Shown in pieces: positions 44,787-54,184 of a stretch of 64,000 bases of DNA; the first letter of the stretch is position 1; each line of letters opens with the position of its first letter. The DNA comes from Gloeobacter morelensis MG652769 (GTDB lineage: Bacteria; Cyanobacteriota; Cyanobacteriia; Gloeobacterales; Gloeobacteraceae): NCBI RefSeq assembly GCF_021018745.1, contig NZ_CP063845.1:2790001-2854000 (forward strand), given 5' to 3'. Under the pieces are notes generated by a model. It was given only the letters and a program-made list of their open reading frames with translations, had not been told where the DNA came from and ran no database searches. The position numbers and the translations under genes are program-made.

Positions 44787-46310
44787 ATGGCCAAAATTCA
44801 CGCAAGCGCCCGCTGGAGCGAAGCCGCCCTGCAGATCCTCGCGGACGAGACGCGCCGGATTCTCAAACACGAGGCAGGCACGCGCGCGGGCGAAGACCCG
44901 GAGCAACTGCACCAGATGCGCGTCGGCATCCGGCGGTTGCGATCGGCATTGCGTCTTTTTGAACCGGCCCTCAAGCTCCCCAAGGCCGCCCGGCGCCGTT
45001 CGCTTTCGCCGCTCGCAGCGGTGCTGGGCAGCGTACGCGATCTCGATGTGCAAATGGAGATGCTGCGCGAGCGCTATCTGGGGGCGCTGCCGGAGGGGGA
45101 GCAGCAGGCCCTGGAGCGGTTGCTCTCTCACCTGCAAAACCAGCGCGCCCAGGCGCGAACCGCCATGCTGCGCTACCTCGACGGATCAGATTATGGGCAG
45201 TTCAAATTGGCCTACGCCGAGTTTCTAGAAGCGCCCAAATTCAGGCGGGGAGCCGACGAGAGCTTGTATCACCTGCTGCCTGCTTTTTTGCGCGAGGCGC
45301 TTTCGACCCTCTGGACGCACCCGGGCTGGGCGGAGCCGGACGTCGAGACCATGCATGACCTGCGCATCGCCGTCAAACGGGTGCGCTACAACCTCGAATT
45401 TTTCCTGGGCTGCTACGGCAAGGCGGTGCGCTCGCTGCACGGCGAATTGAAGCGCATCCAGGAGGAATTGGGAATCATCCACGACTGCGACGTGCTTTTA
45501 GGCCAACTGCACACTGAACCGCTCGGTCCTGCCACCCCCTGGCAGCAGCCCTTTGCCCGTTTGACGGCGCTGGTCAGAAACGAACGGCGCAATGCCGTGC
45601 GCCGCTTCCGGCGGCTGAAGACGCGACTATTATCGGAGGACATGCGCAACAGCCTGGCGGTGTGGGTGAGCTGGCCGGGTACCGCCGACGACCGCGAACT
45701 GTTCGAGGGCAACCCGTTGCCCTTGGGAGCCCTGGAATTGGAGCGGCGCTACCGCCTCGCGGCCGGCCGGCGCGCCCATCTGGAGGCGCAGCTGGGCGAC
45801 AGCGGCTTTCGCGCCGAACCGGCCGCCCAGCAGACCGACCATTACCTGGAGGTGCTGGGGCCGCACCAGTATTTGCGCCTCAGGCGAGCCGAGGCGGATG
45901 CGCGGGTGCACTTTTCGATCACCCGCAAAGACTACGGTCCCGGCGCCAGCCGCCGTGTGGAGGAAGAAACGGTCACTCCCCTGGTCTACCGGGCGTTTCT
46001 GGCGCGCTTTCACCAGCTGCCCGTGCCGGTGGTTACCGTCGTCCAAACCGCCTGGAACGGCTTCTGGGATCAGGTGCCTTTGAGTGTTACGTTTGCGAGC
46101 ATCGAAGGCATCGGTCCGGAATCGGGCGATTACGCGACGGTGGCGGCCCTGGTACCGGACGAAGTGCTGCTCGAAGCCGCCGGCGACTGCCTGGAGCGCT
46201 TTTGTACGAGTCTTGGTCTGGAGGAGACCCAGCGCCAACACCAGAGCGAGGTGGGTTTGCTAATGGGGTGGGTGGCCAACCAGCAGCTCGCCCCTTCTGC
46301 CGGCCGGTGA
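44787..46310 (+). CDS. CHAD-CYTH fusion protein (polyphosphate-binding/triphosphatase-like)
   Basis: 507 residues from the ATG at 44787 (start MAKIHASARWSEAAL); an earlier in-frame Met overlaps the VIPP1 promoter region. The CHAD domain spans about 1-290, with its two histidine repeats DPEQLHQMRVGIRRLRSALRL and DVETMHDLRIAVKRVRYNLEFF, and IIHDCDVLLGQL. A CYTH-like part follows (about 335-495) with LELERRYRLAA (ExExR variant of ExExK) and the arginine/lysine strand LRLRRAEADARVHFSITRKDY. CHAD binds polyphosphate; CYTH domains hydrolyse triphosphates. The reverse order of domains is uncommon. Confidence 0.85.
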   Translation: MAKIHASARWSEAALQILADETRRILKHEAGTRAGEDPEQLHQMRVGIRRLRSALRLFEPALKLPKAARRRSLSPLAAVLGSVRDLDVQMEMLRERYLGALPEGEQQALERLLSHLQNQRAQARTAMLRYLDGSDYGQFKLAYAEFLEAPKFRRGADESLYHLLPAFLREALSTLWTHPGWAEPDVETMHDLRIAVKRVRYNLEFFLGCYGKAVRSLHGELKRIQEELGIIHDCDVLLGQLHTEPLGPATPWQQPFARLTALVRNERRNAVRRFRRLKTRLLSEDMRNSLAVWVSWPGTADDRELFEGNPLPLGALELERRYRLAAGRRAHLEAQLGDSGFRAEPAAQQTDHYLEVLGPHQYLRLRRAEADARVHFSITRKDYGPGASRRVEEETVTPLVYRAFLARFHQLPVPVVTVVQTAWNGFWDQVPLSVTFASIEGIGPESGDYATVAALVPDEVLLEAAGDCLERFCTSLGLEETQRQHQSEVGLLMGWVANQQLAPSAGR

Positions 46311-46520
46311 GCGAATAGAGGCTGGATAGCACGAGCAGCGTTTGGGCGGTTTTTGGACTGGAGGCTGAATCGCTTTGCAGACTATGCTGCCGCTGAGCGC
46401 TCATCTCAACCAGTGAAATTATGAATTCTTCGATCGCACCGGCGGCGTGGTGCCCCCCGGAGGCATATCGCCGATCCTGCGGTGGAAGGTTCAATCGACA
46501 CTATATGTCGAGGAGTTCTC

Positions 46521-48815
46521 ATGCGCTTGCGGGTCTGGCTATTAGGCTTGGGTTTTGCTGTGGGCATCGTGCCTGTCCATGCCCAGCACGTTCCCACCAA
46601 AAGCGAACTGCAGCGGCAGGAAGCAGGCATCCGCTCGCTTGCCCAGGCTCTGGAGCCACCGGCCGCCAACGTCTCCCAGCCCCCCCAGAACGAAACGGCA
46701 ATCGAATCGATCGGCCCGGCGGGCAGCTATAGTCTCGACGAGGTCACCGTTACCGGCACCCTGCGGCCGGCGCGCACCAACGAGACTTCTACCACGGTCT
46801 ACACCGTCGATCGCAAAGAAATCGAGGACAAAGGCGCCAACAGCGTCGGTGAAGCGATCCAGGGCGTGCCCGGTGTGCAGTCGAACGTCTTTGGAGCGGG
46901 TGCCGATGTGCACAACAACTTTTTTATCCGCGGCCTGCCGAATCTGGGTATCGGCATTCTGGTGGACGGGCGGCTGATCACCAACCTCAACCAGGAACAC
47001 TTTGATCTATCCGACCTGCCGGTCTACAATACCGAGCGCATCGAGGTGCTCACCGGCAGCGGCACGACCCTTTACGGTACCAACGCCGCCGGCGGGGTGA
47101 TCAACGTGATCACCCGCAAGCCCACCGGCCCCCTGCAAGCCGATCTCAAAGTCGAATTCGGCGGCTACGGCTACAGCAACTACAGCGCCAGCTACGGCGG
47201 CAAAGTCGACAAATTCGGTTTTCGCGCCGGCTACCGCCAGTTCGACACCACCGACGATTATTACTACCAGGTGCAGCGGCCAGGCAGGCTCTTTACCGGC
47301 AACCGCCCGAACGCCTACCAGCACAACAAATTTTACGATCTCAATTTGAGCTACGACTTTGACGATCGCAACCGCCTGCGCGTGGATGGGTACTTGCGCG
47401 GCGGCAACCGGGGGATCGCCCCTTTTTCGATTCTCGATGCGTCGCGGCCGTTTTTGGACCCGGCCACGGGCGAGCCGCAGTTTGAAATTACCCGTCTGGT
47501 CACCCAGGCCCACGGTGTCGCGCTGACGTACGATGGCGACCTGGGCCAGGCGCGCGACTCGCAGCTGCAGGTCTTCGCAGCCGTCGATCGCAATTTGGTG
47601 GAAGAATTTTCAGGCATCGACCTGGTGGATCGGGGCACCTTTACCGACATCTCCGTGTTCAACTTCCAGATCCGCCACAACTGGCAATTCAACCCGACCA
47701 ACAACATCACCTACGGCTTCGAGTTCCAGCGCCAGTTCGGCCGCTCCGGCGAAAACAGCGGCGAAATCACCAGTTTCGACACCGGCCAGGACCTGCCCGC
47801 CCTATTTGCTCTGTACACCTGGAAACCGCTCGAACCGCTGGTGATTATTACCGCCGGGGTGCGCGCCACCTTTGTAGGCGACATCGTGGCGCGCGGCCTG
47901 GTGCGCGACATTCCCAGCTCCGTAGATCCTTCGGTGGGCTTTCGCTACCAGCTGCTGCCGGGGCTCGCCCTGCGCGGCAACTACCAGCGCATCTACCGCG
48001 CCCCCAACTTTAACGATCTCTTTGGCCGCACCACCCACATCGGCAACCCGTTTTTGGAGCCCGAATCGGGCAACGCCTTCGACATCGGCCTCGACTGGCA
48101 GACCGGGGGCACCAGCTTGCTGAGGCTTACTTACTTCACCGCCGATGTCAATAACCTCACCGACTACCTGCTGGTGCGCAACGCCTGCGAACTCAACGGC
48201 AATGCCCCCGACTGCAACGACGATCCGCGCAGCAACGCCGAGCGCTTTCGGGTGAACTACCCGCGCGTCAATTCCTCCGGCCTGGAGGCCGCCTTCAACT
48301 GGAAGATCGCCCCCGCGTGGAGTACTTTCGCCACCACCACTCTGGTCGATTCGCGTCTGGTGGCTGCCCCCGACCCGGCCACCGTCAACAACCAGTTGGT
48401 GCAGTTGGGTGCGCTCAACAACTCCGAAGACGGCACCTTCCGGGTAGATGTGGGCGAGCGCAACGCCCTGGTACAGACCCAGTACCCACTGGTGCCCTTT
48501 TTGACCTCCAGATTGGGGATCACCTACGAGCCGCCCGGCGGTCTGCGCGCGAGCGTGTTCGCCAACATTTCGGGGGGCCGATCGGTGGATGTCAACCACG
48601 TCGGCCCCTTCGACACCCTCAATCCGGCCCGCCTCGCCCCCGGATCGCTATTGCCCGGCTACACCACCGTCGATCTCTCGCTGCGCTTTCCCCTCACCCC
48701 ATCCGTGGCCCTGAGCGGCTACGTGTTCAACCTGTTCAACAGCTACTACGAGCGCTCCTACGGCAACCCCGGGCCGGGGATCAATTTTCGGGTGGGGCTT
48801 TCGAGCACGTTTTAA
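46521..48815 (+). CDS. TonB-dependent outer membrane receptor
   Basis: 764 residues from the ATG at 46521 (GAGGAG five bases upstream). Signal peptide ends near VHAQH. The TonB-box-like SLDEVTVTGT precedes the plug (GANSVGEAIQGVPGVQSNVFG, FFIRGLPNLGIGILVDGR, RIEVLTGSGTTLYGTNAAGGVINVIT). The barrel ends with FRVGLSSTF, a C-terminal Phe as usual for outer membrane proteins. It is smaller than the receptor at 4234 and clearly a different subfamily. Possible substrates are siderophores, vitamin B12 or other; none is indicated by neighbours. Confidence 0.94.
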   Translation: MRLRVWLLGLGFAVGIVPVHAQHVPTKSELQRQEAGIRSLAQALEPPAANVSQPPQNETAIESIGPAGSYSLDEVTVTGTLRPARTNETSTTVYTVDRKEIEDKGANSVGEAIQGVPGVQSNVFGAGADVHNNFFIRGLPNLGIGILVDGRLITNLNQEHFDLSDLPVYNTERIEVLTGSGTTLYGTNAAGGVINVITRKPTGPLQADLKVEFGGYGYSNYSASYGGKVDKFGFRAGYRQFDTTDDYYYQVQRPGRLFTGNRPNAYQHNKFYDLNLSYDFDDRNRLRVDGYLRGGNRGIAPFSILDASRPFLDPATGEPQFEITRLVTQAHGVALTYDGDLGQARDSQLQVFAAVDRNLVEEFSGIDLVDRGTFTDISVFNFQIRHNWQFNPTNNITYGFEFQRQFGRSGENSGEITSFDTGQDLPALFALYTWKPLEPLVIITAGVRATFVGDIVARGLVRDIPSSVDPSVGFRYQLLPGLALRGNYQRIYRAPNFNDLFGRTTHIGNPFLEPESGNAFDIGLDWQTGGTSLLRLTYFTADVNNLTDYLLVRNACELNGNAPDCNDDPRSNAERFRVNYPRVNSSGLEAAFNWKIAPAWSTFATTTLVDSRLVAAPDPATVNNQLVQLGALNNSEDGTFRVDVGERNALVQTQYPLVPFLTSRLGITYEPPGGLRASVFANISGGRSVDVNHVGPFDTLNPARLAPGSLLPGYTTVDLSLRFPLTPSVALSGYVFNLFNSYYERSYGNPGPGINFRVGLSSTF

Positions 48816-50227
48816 GGTGTGACCCGGAAGCGGTTGCGGCTGGCGGCGCTTCCGGTCGGGGTGCTCACACTCACCCGGCCGGAGCGAGCAGCGGCCGGGA
48901 CAGTGACCAACAGCTCGCTGTCGGAGACGACTGTGAAGCTGGCGGTGACGCCGTCTTGGAAAGTCACCGCCGTCGCTGCGGCCAGGCCTGAGCCGGTGAG
49001 ACTCACCTGGGTACCCACCGGGCCGCGTCTGGGGGAGAGTCCCTCGACGGCGACGGGTACACCGATCGCGGTGGTGTTGAGCAGCACCGCAACCGTGCTG
49101 GCATTGAATACCGCCGCAGCCAGATCGAGATCGCCGTCGCCGTCGAGGTCGCCGATGGTGACGTCGAAAGGCGCCGTCTCGCCCGCCCGGAAGTTGAGGG
49201 CGGCGGTGAAGGTGCCGTCGCCGTTGTTCAAGAGCGTCGAGACGTAGACGTTGTTGGCCGCGGCTAGATCGAGATCGCCGTCGCCGTCGAGATCGCCTGC
49301 GGTGACGGCATAGGAGCCGTTGCGGACAAACAGGTTGCGCGGGGGACCGAAGCTGCCGTCGCCCTGGTTGATCAGCACCGAAACGTCTTCAGATAGATCA
49401 TTGGCGGCCGCTAGATCGAGATCGCCGTCGCTGTCGAAGTCTCCCACGCTGATGGATACAGGCGCGGAGCCGACCGCAAAATCGCCGGCCGACGCAAAGG
49501 TGCCGTCGCCGTTACCCAAAAGCACCGAAACCGTATTGGCTTCTTGATTGGCAGCAGCTAGATCGAGATCGCCATCGTCGTCGAGATCGCCCACGGCGAC
49601 GGCTTTGGTTCTTTGGGCTGCAGCAAAGCTGCGGAAGGCGGCGAAGGTGCCGTCGCCGTTGTTCAACAGTACCGAGATGTTGTTGGAGTAGACGTTGGCG
49701 GTGGCCAGATCCAGATCGCCGTCGCTGTCTAGATCGCCTACTTCCACAGAACTCGGCCCGCTGCCGGTCCTGAATTTGACCGCGGCGGCGAAATTGCCGC
49801 TACCGTCGCCTGCAAGCACCGAAACATCGTTGGTGGCGACATTGGCGCTGACGAGATCGAGATCTCCATCACCGTCAAAATCGCCCGCAGCCACAGAGAG
49901 CGGCGCGTAGCCGGCGGCGAAGTCGCGGCGCTCGGCAAAGGTGCCGCTGCCGTTGTTCAACAGCACCGACACGTCGTTGGAGTCGCGGTTGGCCGTCACT
50001 AAATCGACATCGCCGTCGCTATCGAGGTCGCCGGAGGCGACTGCGTAGGGACGGAGGCCCACCGTAAAACCGCGAGCGTCGGAGAAGGCAACCTGAGCCT
50101 GGACCGGGACGATCGGCAGCGATACACTCGCCGACAGACCGAGCCCCACCAGCCACGGCGTCAGTGGCACGAATTTAACGGCAGCGGGTTTGCGGAACCC
50201 GCTCAACAAACTTGCAGCAAAATTCAT
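48812..50227 (-). CDS. Exported FG-GAP/VCBS repeat protein
   Basis: 471 residues from the ATG at 50227 (AGGAGG six bases upstream). After a signal sequence (ends PVQAQ) come seven repeats of about 50 residues, each with a V..GDxDxDGDxDLxxAN...VSVLLxNGxGxF pattern: a calcium-binding integrin-alpha-like FG-GAP propeller. The last about 80 residues are an IPT/TIG-like Ig domain (GLSPRRGPVGTQVSLTGSGL). A surface or secreted calcium-dependent protein is likely. It converges on the receptor with a four-base overlap. Confidence 0.88.
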   Translation of the reverse strand: MNFAASLLSGFRKPAAVKFVPLTPWLVGLGLSASVSLPIVPVQAQVAFSDARGFTVGLRPYAVASGDLDSDGDVDLVTANRDSNDVSVLLNNGSGTFAERRDFAAGYAPLSVAAGDFDGDGDLDLVSANVATNDVSVLAGDGSGNFAAAVKFRTGSGPSSVEVGDLDSDGDLDLATANVYSNNISVLLNNGDGTFAAFRSFAAAQRTKAVAVGDLDDDGDLDLAAANQEANTVSVLLGNGDGTFASAGDFAVGSAPVSISVGDFDSDGDLDLAAANDLSEDVSVLINQGDGSFGPPRNLFVRNGSYAVTAGDLDGDGDLDLAAANNVYVSTLLNNGDGTFTAALNFRAGETAPFDVTIGDLDGDGDLDLAAAVFNASTVAVLLNTTAIGVPVAVEGLSPRRGPVGTQVSLTGSGLAAATAVTFQDGVTASFTVVSDSELLVTVPAAARSGRVSVSTPTGSAASRNRFRVTP

Positions 50228-50648
50228 CAAAGCCTCCTGGAAGGATTGTGTCACACGATACAGCCAACAGTCGGAGCATCCCGCGCGTCCGGCGCAAACG
50301 GACACGATTTTTCTATGACCGAGTCGAGCGCGACTGCCTAGGGATGCGCAGTGGCTCATCTAGTCGGGGCAATTCTGCAACAATGCGTTACAGCAGTGAA
50401 CCGCGGCGCAAACCCCCGCAAGTACCGTAGTACCAATCGGGAATTGTGCTCACTTCCGTAAGGCAGATGCGGCGATGCGGATACCCCACCGTCAGGGCTT
50501 CTTGTTCTTTAATTTGAGCTTAGTGTTTTCATCATCTGGGCTTTACGTGGCGCCGGTAAGTTTTTGAGGGCCGAATGGCAGCCGCGCCAGGGTCGTAGGA
50601 TGGGCCTGCCCGCTATGCGGCTCGAATCTATTTTTTTGAGGGTGGGAA
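50228..50648. other. Intergenic region with a possible Pho box
   Basis: About 420 bases between divergent genes. It contains a candidate Pho box (next feature). Otherwise only low-complexity bits and a GTAC-type palindrome near 50424. No coding or RNA gene is apparent. Confidence 0.5.
50508..50537 (+). promoter_or_regulatory. Possible cyanobacterial Pho box
   Basis: Three octamers spaced by three bases: TTTAATTT (50508), CTTAGTGT (50519) and CATCATCT (50530). The consensus is PyTTAAPyPyT/A in cyanobacteria, with three-base spacers. The first fits fully, the second 6 of 8, the third poorly. It lies 112 bases before the phytase-like gene. Confidence 0.3.
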
Positions 50649-52787
50649 ATGCGCAAATTGACTCTAGGATTGGCCCTGGGGATGCTTCTCAGCGGCGGGA
50701 TAGCCCTGGCTGCAGCCAGCGGCGTGCTGCCTGTGGCCGCAGCGCCGGCGGTGGGCGGCTTCAAGCCCCTGGCGCGCTACAACGTCAGCGGTTCGATAGC
50801 TGAAATTATCTCCGCGAGCCCGGATGGCAAGTTGTTGGCCTACACCGATGCTGGCGAGCAAGTGGTGGGCTTTATCGACATCAAGAATCCGGCGGTACCG
50901 GTGGAAGCGGGCAGTGTGGACGTGTCGAGCTTTGGCGAGCCGACTTCGGTAACGATCACCCCGAACGGCCGGTACGCCCTCGCGGCGATCAAAGACGACG
51001 AGGAAGACATCGCCGCTCAAAAGCCGGGGGTGCTGCTGTTTATCGATCTGGCGAGCCTCACGGTCGTGGGGCAGGTAAATTTGTTGGGCATCGGCCCGGA
51101 CAGCATCGCGCTCACCCCCGACAGCGCCAAGGCACTCATTGCCATCGAGGATGAGGAGGACACCGAGAACCTGCCCGGCAGCCGCCCCGGTTCGGTCAAT
51201 ATCGTCAAGCTCGACTACGACACCCCTGCCAACTCCGTGGTCACCAACGTACCCATCGACCTCGCCTCGGTCCCCGGTGCCAATTTTGTCAGCGACCCGC
51301 AGCCGGAATTTGTGGCCGTCTCTCCGGACGGCAAGACGGCGGCGGTGAGCGTGCAGGAGAACAACGTTCTATCGCTTATCGACATCGAGAGCGCCACGGT
51401 CGTGCGCAGTTTCTCGCTGGGGACCTCGAAGCACCGGGCGGCGGATCTGATCGAAGATGACGACATCAAGTTCGTACAGCCTTTTGAGGGGCGGCGCGAA
51501 CCGGATGCGGTCGCCTTTACCCCCGACGGCAGGGCCCTGGTCATCGCCAACGAAGGGGATACTGAGGGCAGCGATTCGGGCGGACGCGGCTTCAGCGTTG
51601 TGGACCTGGAGGGCAAGATTCTTTACGACGCCGGTTCGAGCCTGGAAGCGCGGGCGGTGCTTTTGGGCCACTACCCCGATTCGCGCTCCGAGAACAAAGG
51701 TATCGAGATGGAGGGGGGCACCCTCGCCACCTTTAGCGGCACGCCCTTCGCGTTTCTTGCTTCTGAGCGGGGCAGCTTCCTCGCGGTCTACGACCTCACC
51801 AACCCCCGCGCGCCCCGCTTTGTGCAACTGTTGCCCACGGGCATCTCGCCGGAGGGGGTGCTCGCCATCCCAAGCCGCGGGCTGGTGCTCACCGCCAACG
51901 AGGAGGACGGTACCGTCGATATCTTCGAGGCCGTTCCCGGTCGCTACGTGCCGCCTGTGACCCAGCCGACCGTCAGAAGCGGCGAGCTGTCGCTGCCCTG
52001 GAGCGCCCTAAGCGGCCTGGACAATGGCCCCGACAACGCGTTGTACGCTGTGCCGGACAGAGCCTTCCAGCCCTCGCGCCTCTTCACGATTCGCCTGCAA
52101 GGATCGCGCGCGTTGGTCGAAGCGGCCCTTCCTATCACCAAGGACGGCGCCCCGGCAAACTACGACCTGGAGGGTATCGCCGTCGCCCCCGAGGGCGGCT
52201 TCTGGCTCGCCAGCGAGGGCGAGGAAGCGAACAATCCGCCCAACCTGCTCATCCGCACCGACGCGAGGGGTGCAGTGCAAGAAGAGATCACGCTGCCTGG
52301 CGAGATTGCCGCGCGGGTGGGCGACAACGGCTTTGAGGGGGTGGCCGTCAGTCCCTCCGGCCGCAAGGTCTACACGGTCATCCAGCGCGAACTGGAGGGC
52401 GATGTCGGCTTCGTGCGGGTGGGCGCCTACGACCGCGATACGGCCAGTTGGGCGTTCTATAACTACCCCCTTGACACCCCACCGGAGGACGGCTGGGTGG
52501 GCCTCAGCGAAATCACCGCCCTGGGGGATGAAAGTTTTGCCGTCATCGAGCGCGACAACCAGGGGGCGGGCAACGCCACCGTCAAGCGCATCTACTCGTT
52601 CAGCCTCAAGGGCCTCGCCCCCGGCGCGACGGTAAGCAAGCAGTTGCGCGTCGATTTGCTCACCCAGTTCGGTTTCGACCTGGAGAAGATCGAAGGCACC
52701 GCCCTCAAGCGCGGCAACCTCTGGGTGGTCAACGACAACGACGGCGCCGGGGAAACCCGACTGCTCAATATCGGCAAACTGCCCTGA
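50649..52787 (+). CDS. Exported beta-propeller protein with phytase-like esterase domain
   Basis: 712 residues with a signal peptide (residues 1-22, ends ALAAA). The first half is a beta-propeller of YVTN type (VGFIDIKNPAVPVEAG, VLLFIDLASLTVVGQV, PEFVAVSPDGKTAAVSVQENNVLSLIDIESATV). Residues about 430-712 resemble the esterase-like phytase domain (DLEGIAVAPEGGFWLASEGE, GDNGFEGVAVSPSGRKVYTVIQRELEGD, FAVIERDNQGAGNATVKRIYS, KIEGTALKRGNLWVVNDND). Hydrolysis of organic phosphate outside the cell is plausible but unproven. Ribosome site GAGGGTGGG precedes the ATG. Confidence 0.8.
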   Translation: MRKLTLGLALGMLLSGGIALAAASGVLPVAAAPAVGGFKPLARYNVSGSIAEIISASPDGKLLAYTDAGEQVVGFIDIKNPAVPVEAGSVDVSSFGEPTSVTITPNGRYALAAIKDDEEDIAAQKPGVLLFIDLASLTVVGQVNLLGIGPDSIALTPDSAKALIAIEDEEDTENLPGSRPGSVNIVKLDYDTPANSVVTNVPIDLASVPGANFVSDPQPEFVAVSPDGKTAAVSVQENNVLSLIDIESATVVRSFSLGTSKHRAADLIEDDDIKFVQPFEGRREPDAVAFTPDGRALVIANEGDTEGSDSGGRGFSVVDLEGKILYDAGSSLEARAVLLGHYPDSRSENKGIEMEGGTLATFSGTPFAFLASERGSFLAVYDLTNPRAPRFVQLLPTGISPEGVLAIPSRGLVLTANEEDGTVDIFEAVPGRYVPPVTQPTVRSGELSLPWSALSGLDNGPDNALYAVPDRAFQPSRLFTIRLQGSRALVEAALPITKDGAPANYDLEGIAVAPEGGFWLASEGEEANNPPNLLIRTDARGAVQEEITLPGEIAARVGDNGFEGVAVSPSGRKVYTVIQRELEGDVGFVRVGAYDRDTASWAFYNYPLDTPPEDGWVGLSEITALGDESFAVIERDNQGAGNATVKRIYSFSLKGLAPGATVSKQLRVDLLTQFGFDLEKIEGTALKRGNLWVVNDNDGAGETRLLNIGKLP

Positions 52788-52921
52788 TTCGGCTCAGGGG
52801 GTGATTTGAAACCTGCCCCGGCTGGTCGCTGTACCGGCCGGGATTTTCGTTGAGCCTTGGGCTTGGGCCTACCTGTGAAAGCTCAGGGATGCGCCTGCCT
52901 GTCGAGGTTCTCCCATCACAA

Positions 52922-54184
52922 TTAAGCCTGCACCTTCCCGGCTGCATTGACCGCGGGCGGCAGGCGCACTTCCAGCCAGCCCAGCACCAGACAGTCGAGC
53001 AGCAGCAGCAGCCCAAAGCCCGGCCAAAGCCAGTCGCTCAGAGGCCGGGGCAGATCCAGGATCCGTCCGCCCACCGCGGGGCCGATCATGTAACCCAGCG
53101 CCCAGCACTGGGAGTTGATCGACAGATACACCCCCCGCCTGTTGGGCGGGGACATGGCCGCCACCAGCGTCGCCGCCGCCGGATGCATCAAAGCGAGCGC
53201 CACCGCCGCCACCGCCAAAGCCAGGGCCGCGAGGCCAAAAGCTGCACCCGAGAATGTTCCGGCAAGCCAGATGATCACCAGTGCCGCCGCCAGCACCACC
53301 GCTGCGAGCATCAAGGCGCGGGTGCGCCGCCAGGCCGAAGTGCCGCGGGCCACCCACAGCTGAATGGCGGCCATCAGCGCGACGTGCAGGGTGAAGCAGG
53401 CGCCCACCGCCTCGGTACTGAGGCCCGCGAAGTTGCGCAGGTAGACGGGAACGGTGCTTTCGAGTTGGGCGACGATCGTGGTGAAAACCAGGTTTGCCGC
53501 CGCGTACCACCACAAGTTGCGGTCGCGCAGCGCCTCGGGATAACCCCCCAGGAATTTGTGCGCCTCCAGATGCTCCGGACGCGTCTCGGGGACACCCCGG
53601 GCCACCACGGCGAAAAACCCGAGAAATGCGCAGGCATTGAGCCAGAAGAGCAGACGGTAGTTGCCGGTCAGGGCAATCACCGCAGTGCCCACCACCGCGC
53701 CCAATCCCAGGCCGATGCTGTCGCCTGAGCGCGTGAGGCCGTAAGCTTCAGCGCGCCGCTTACCCTCGGTCAAATCGGCCACTACCGCCTCGTTAGCAGG
53801 CCAGTAAAGGCCGAAGCCCCAACCGGTGATCACATTAGCCGCCACAAAGAGCGCGAAATTGTCCGCAAGCGCGAACAGGATATAACCGACGCTCAAGATC
53901 ACCAGGGCCACCAGCAGCGTGCGCCGCCGTCCCCATTCGGGCCGGTCGGTGAGCATGCCGCCCACCAGGCGGGCAAAGATGCCGCTGACTGCCGAGGCAG
54001 CGAGGCCCAACCCGAGCTGGGTGTAGCTGAGGCCCAGCGCACCGGTAAAAAAGATGGCCGAATAGAACAGCACGAAACCCAGCCCCAGCGAGGCGAGCAG
54101 CCGACCGGCAAACAAAATCCAGACAGGCGCCGGCAGGTCCGGCAGGAAGCTAGGGCGCGCCGTTGCGGGCGGCTTGCTCGTCAC
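52922..54184 (-). CDS. Major facilitator superfamily transporter
   Basis: 420 residues from GTG at 54184, which has GGAG seven bases upstream even though it lies 35 bases inside the previous gene. Twelve hydrophobic segments; motif A variant GGMLTDRPEWGRRRTLLVA; motif C-like GLGLGAVVGTAV. DHA1-type multidrug exporter is likely. It is probably co-transcribed with the TPR gene. Confidence 0.88.
   Translation of the reverse strand: MTSKPPATARPSFLPDLPAPVWILFAGRLLASLGLGFVLFYSAIFFTGALGLSYTQLGLGLAASAVSGIFARLVGGMLTDRPEWGRRRTLLVALVILSVGYILFALADNFALFVAANVITGWGFGLYWPANEAVVADLTEGKRRAEAYGLTRSGDSIGLGLGAVVGTAVIALTGNYRLLFWLNACAFLGFFAVVARGVPETRPEHLEAHKFLGGYPEALRDRNLWWYAAANLVFTTIVAQLESTVPVYLRNFAGLSTEAVGACFTLHVALMAAIQLWVARGTSAWRRTRALMLAAVVLAAALVIIWLAGTFSGAAFGLAALALAVAAVALALMHPAAATLVAAMSPPNRRGVYLSINSQCWALGYMIGPAVGGRILDLPRPLSDWLWPGFGLLLLLDCLVLGWLEVRLPPAVNAAGKVQA

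Noticed and set aside
46311-46520. Possible cobalamin riboswitch before the second TonB receptor
   Set aside because: No B12 box or typical conserved stems could be found in the 210 bases.
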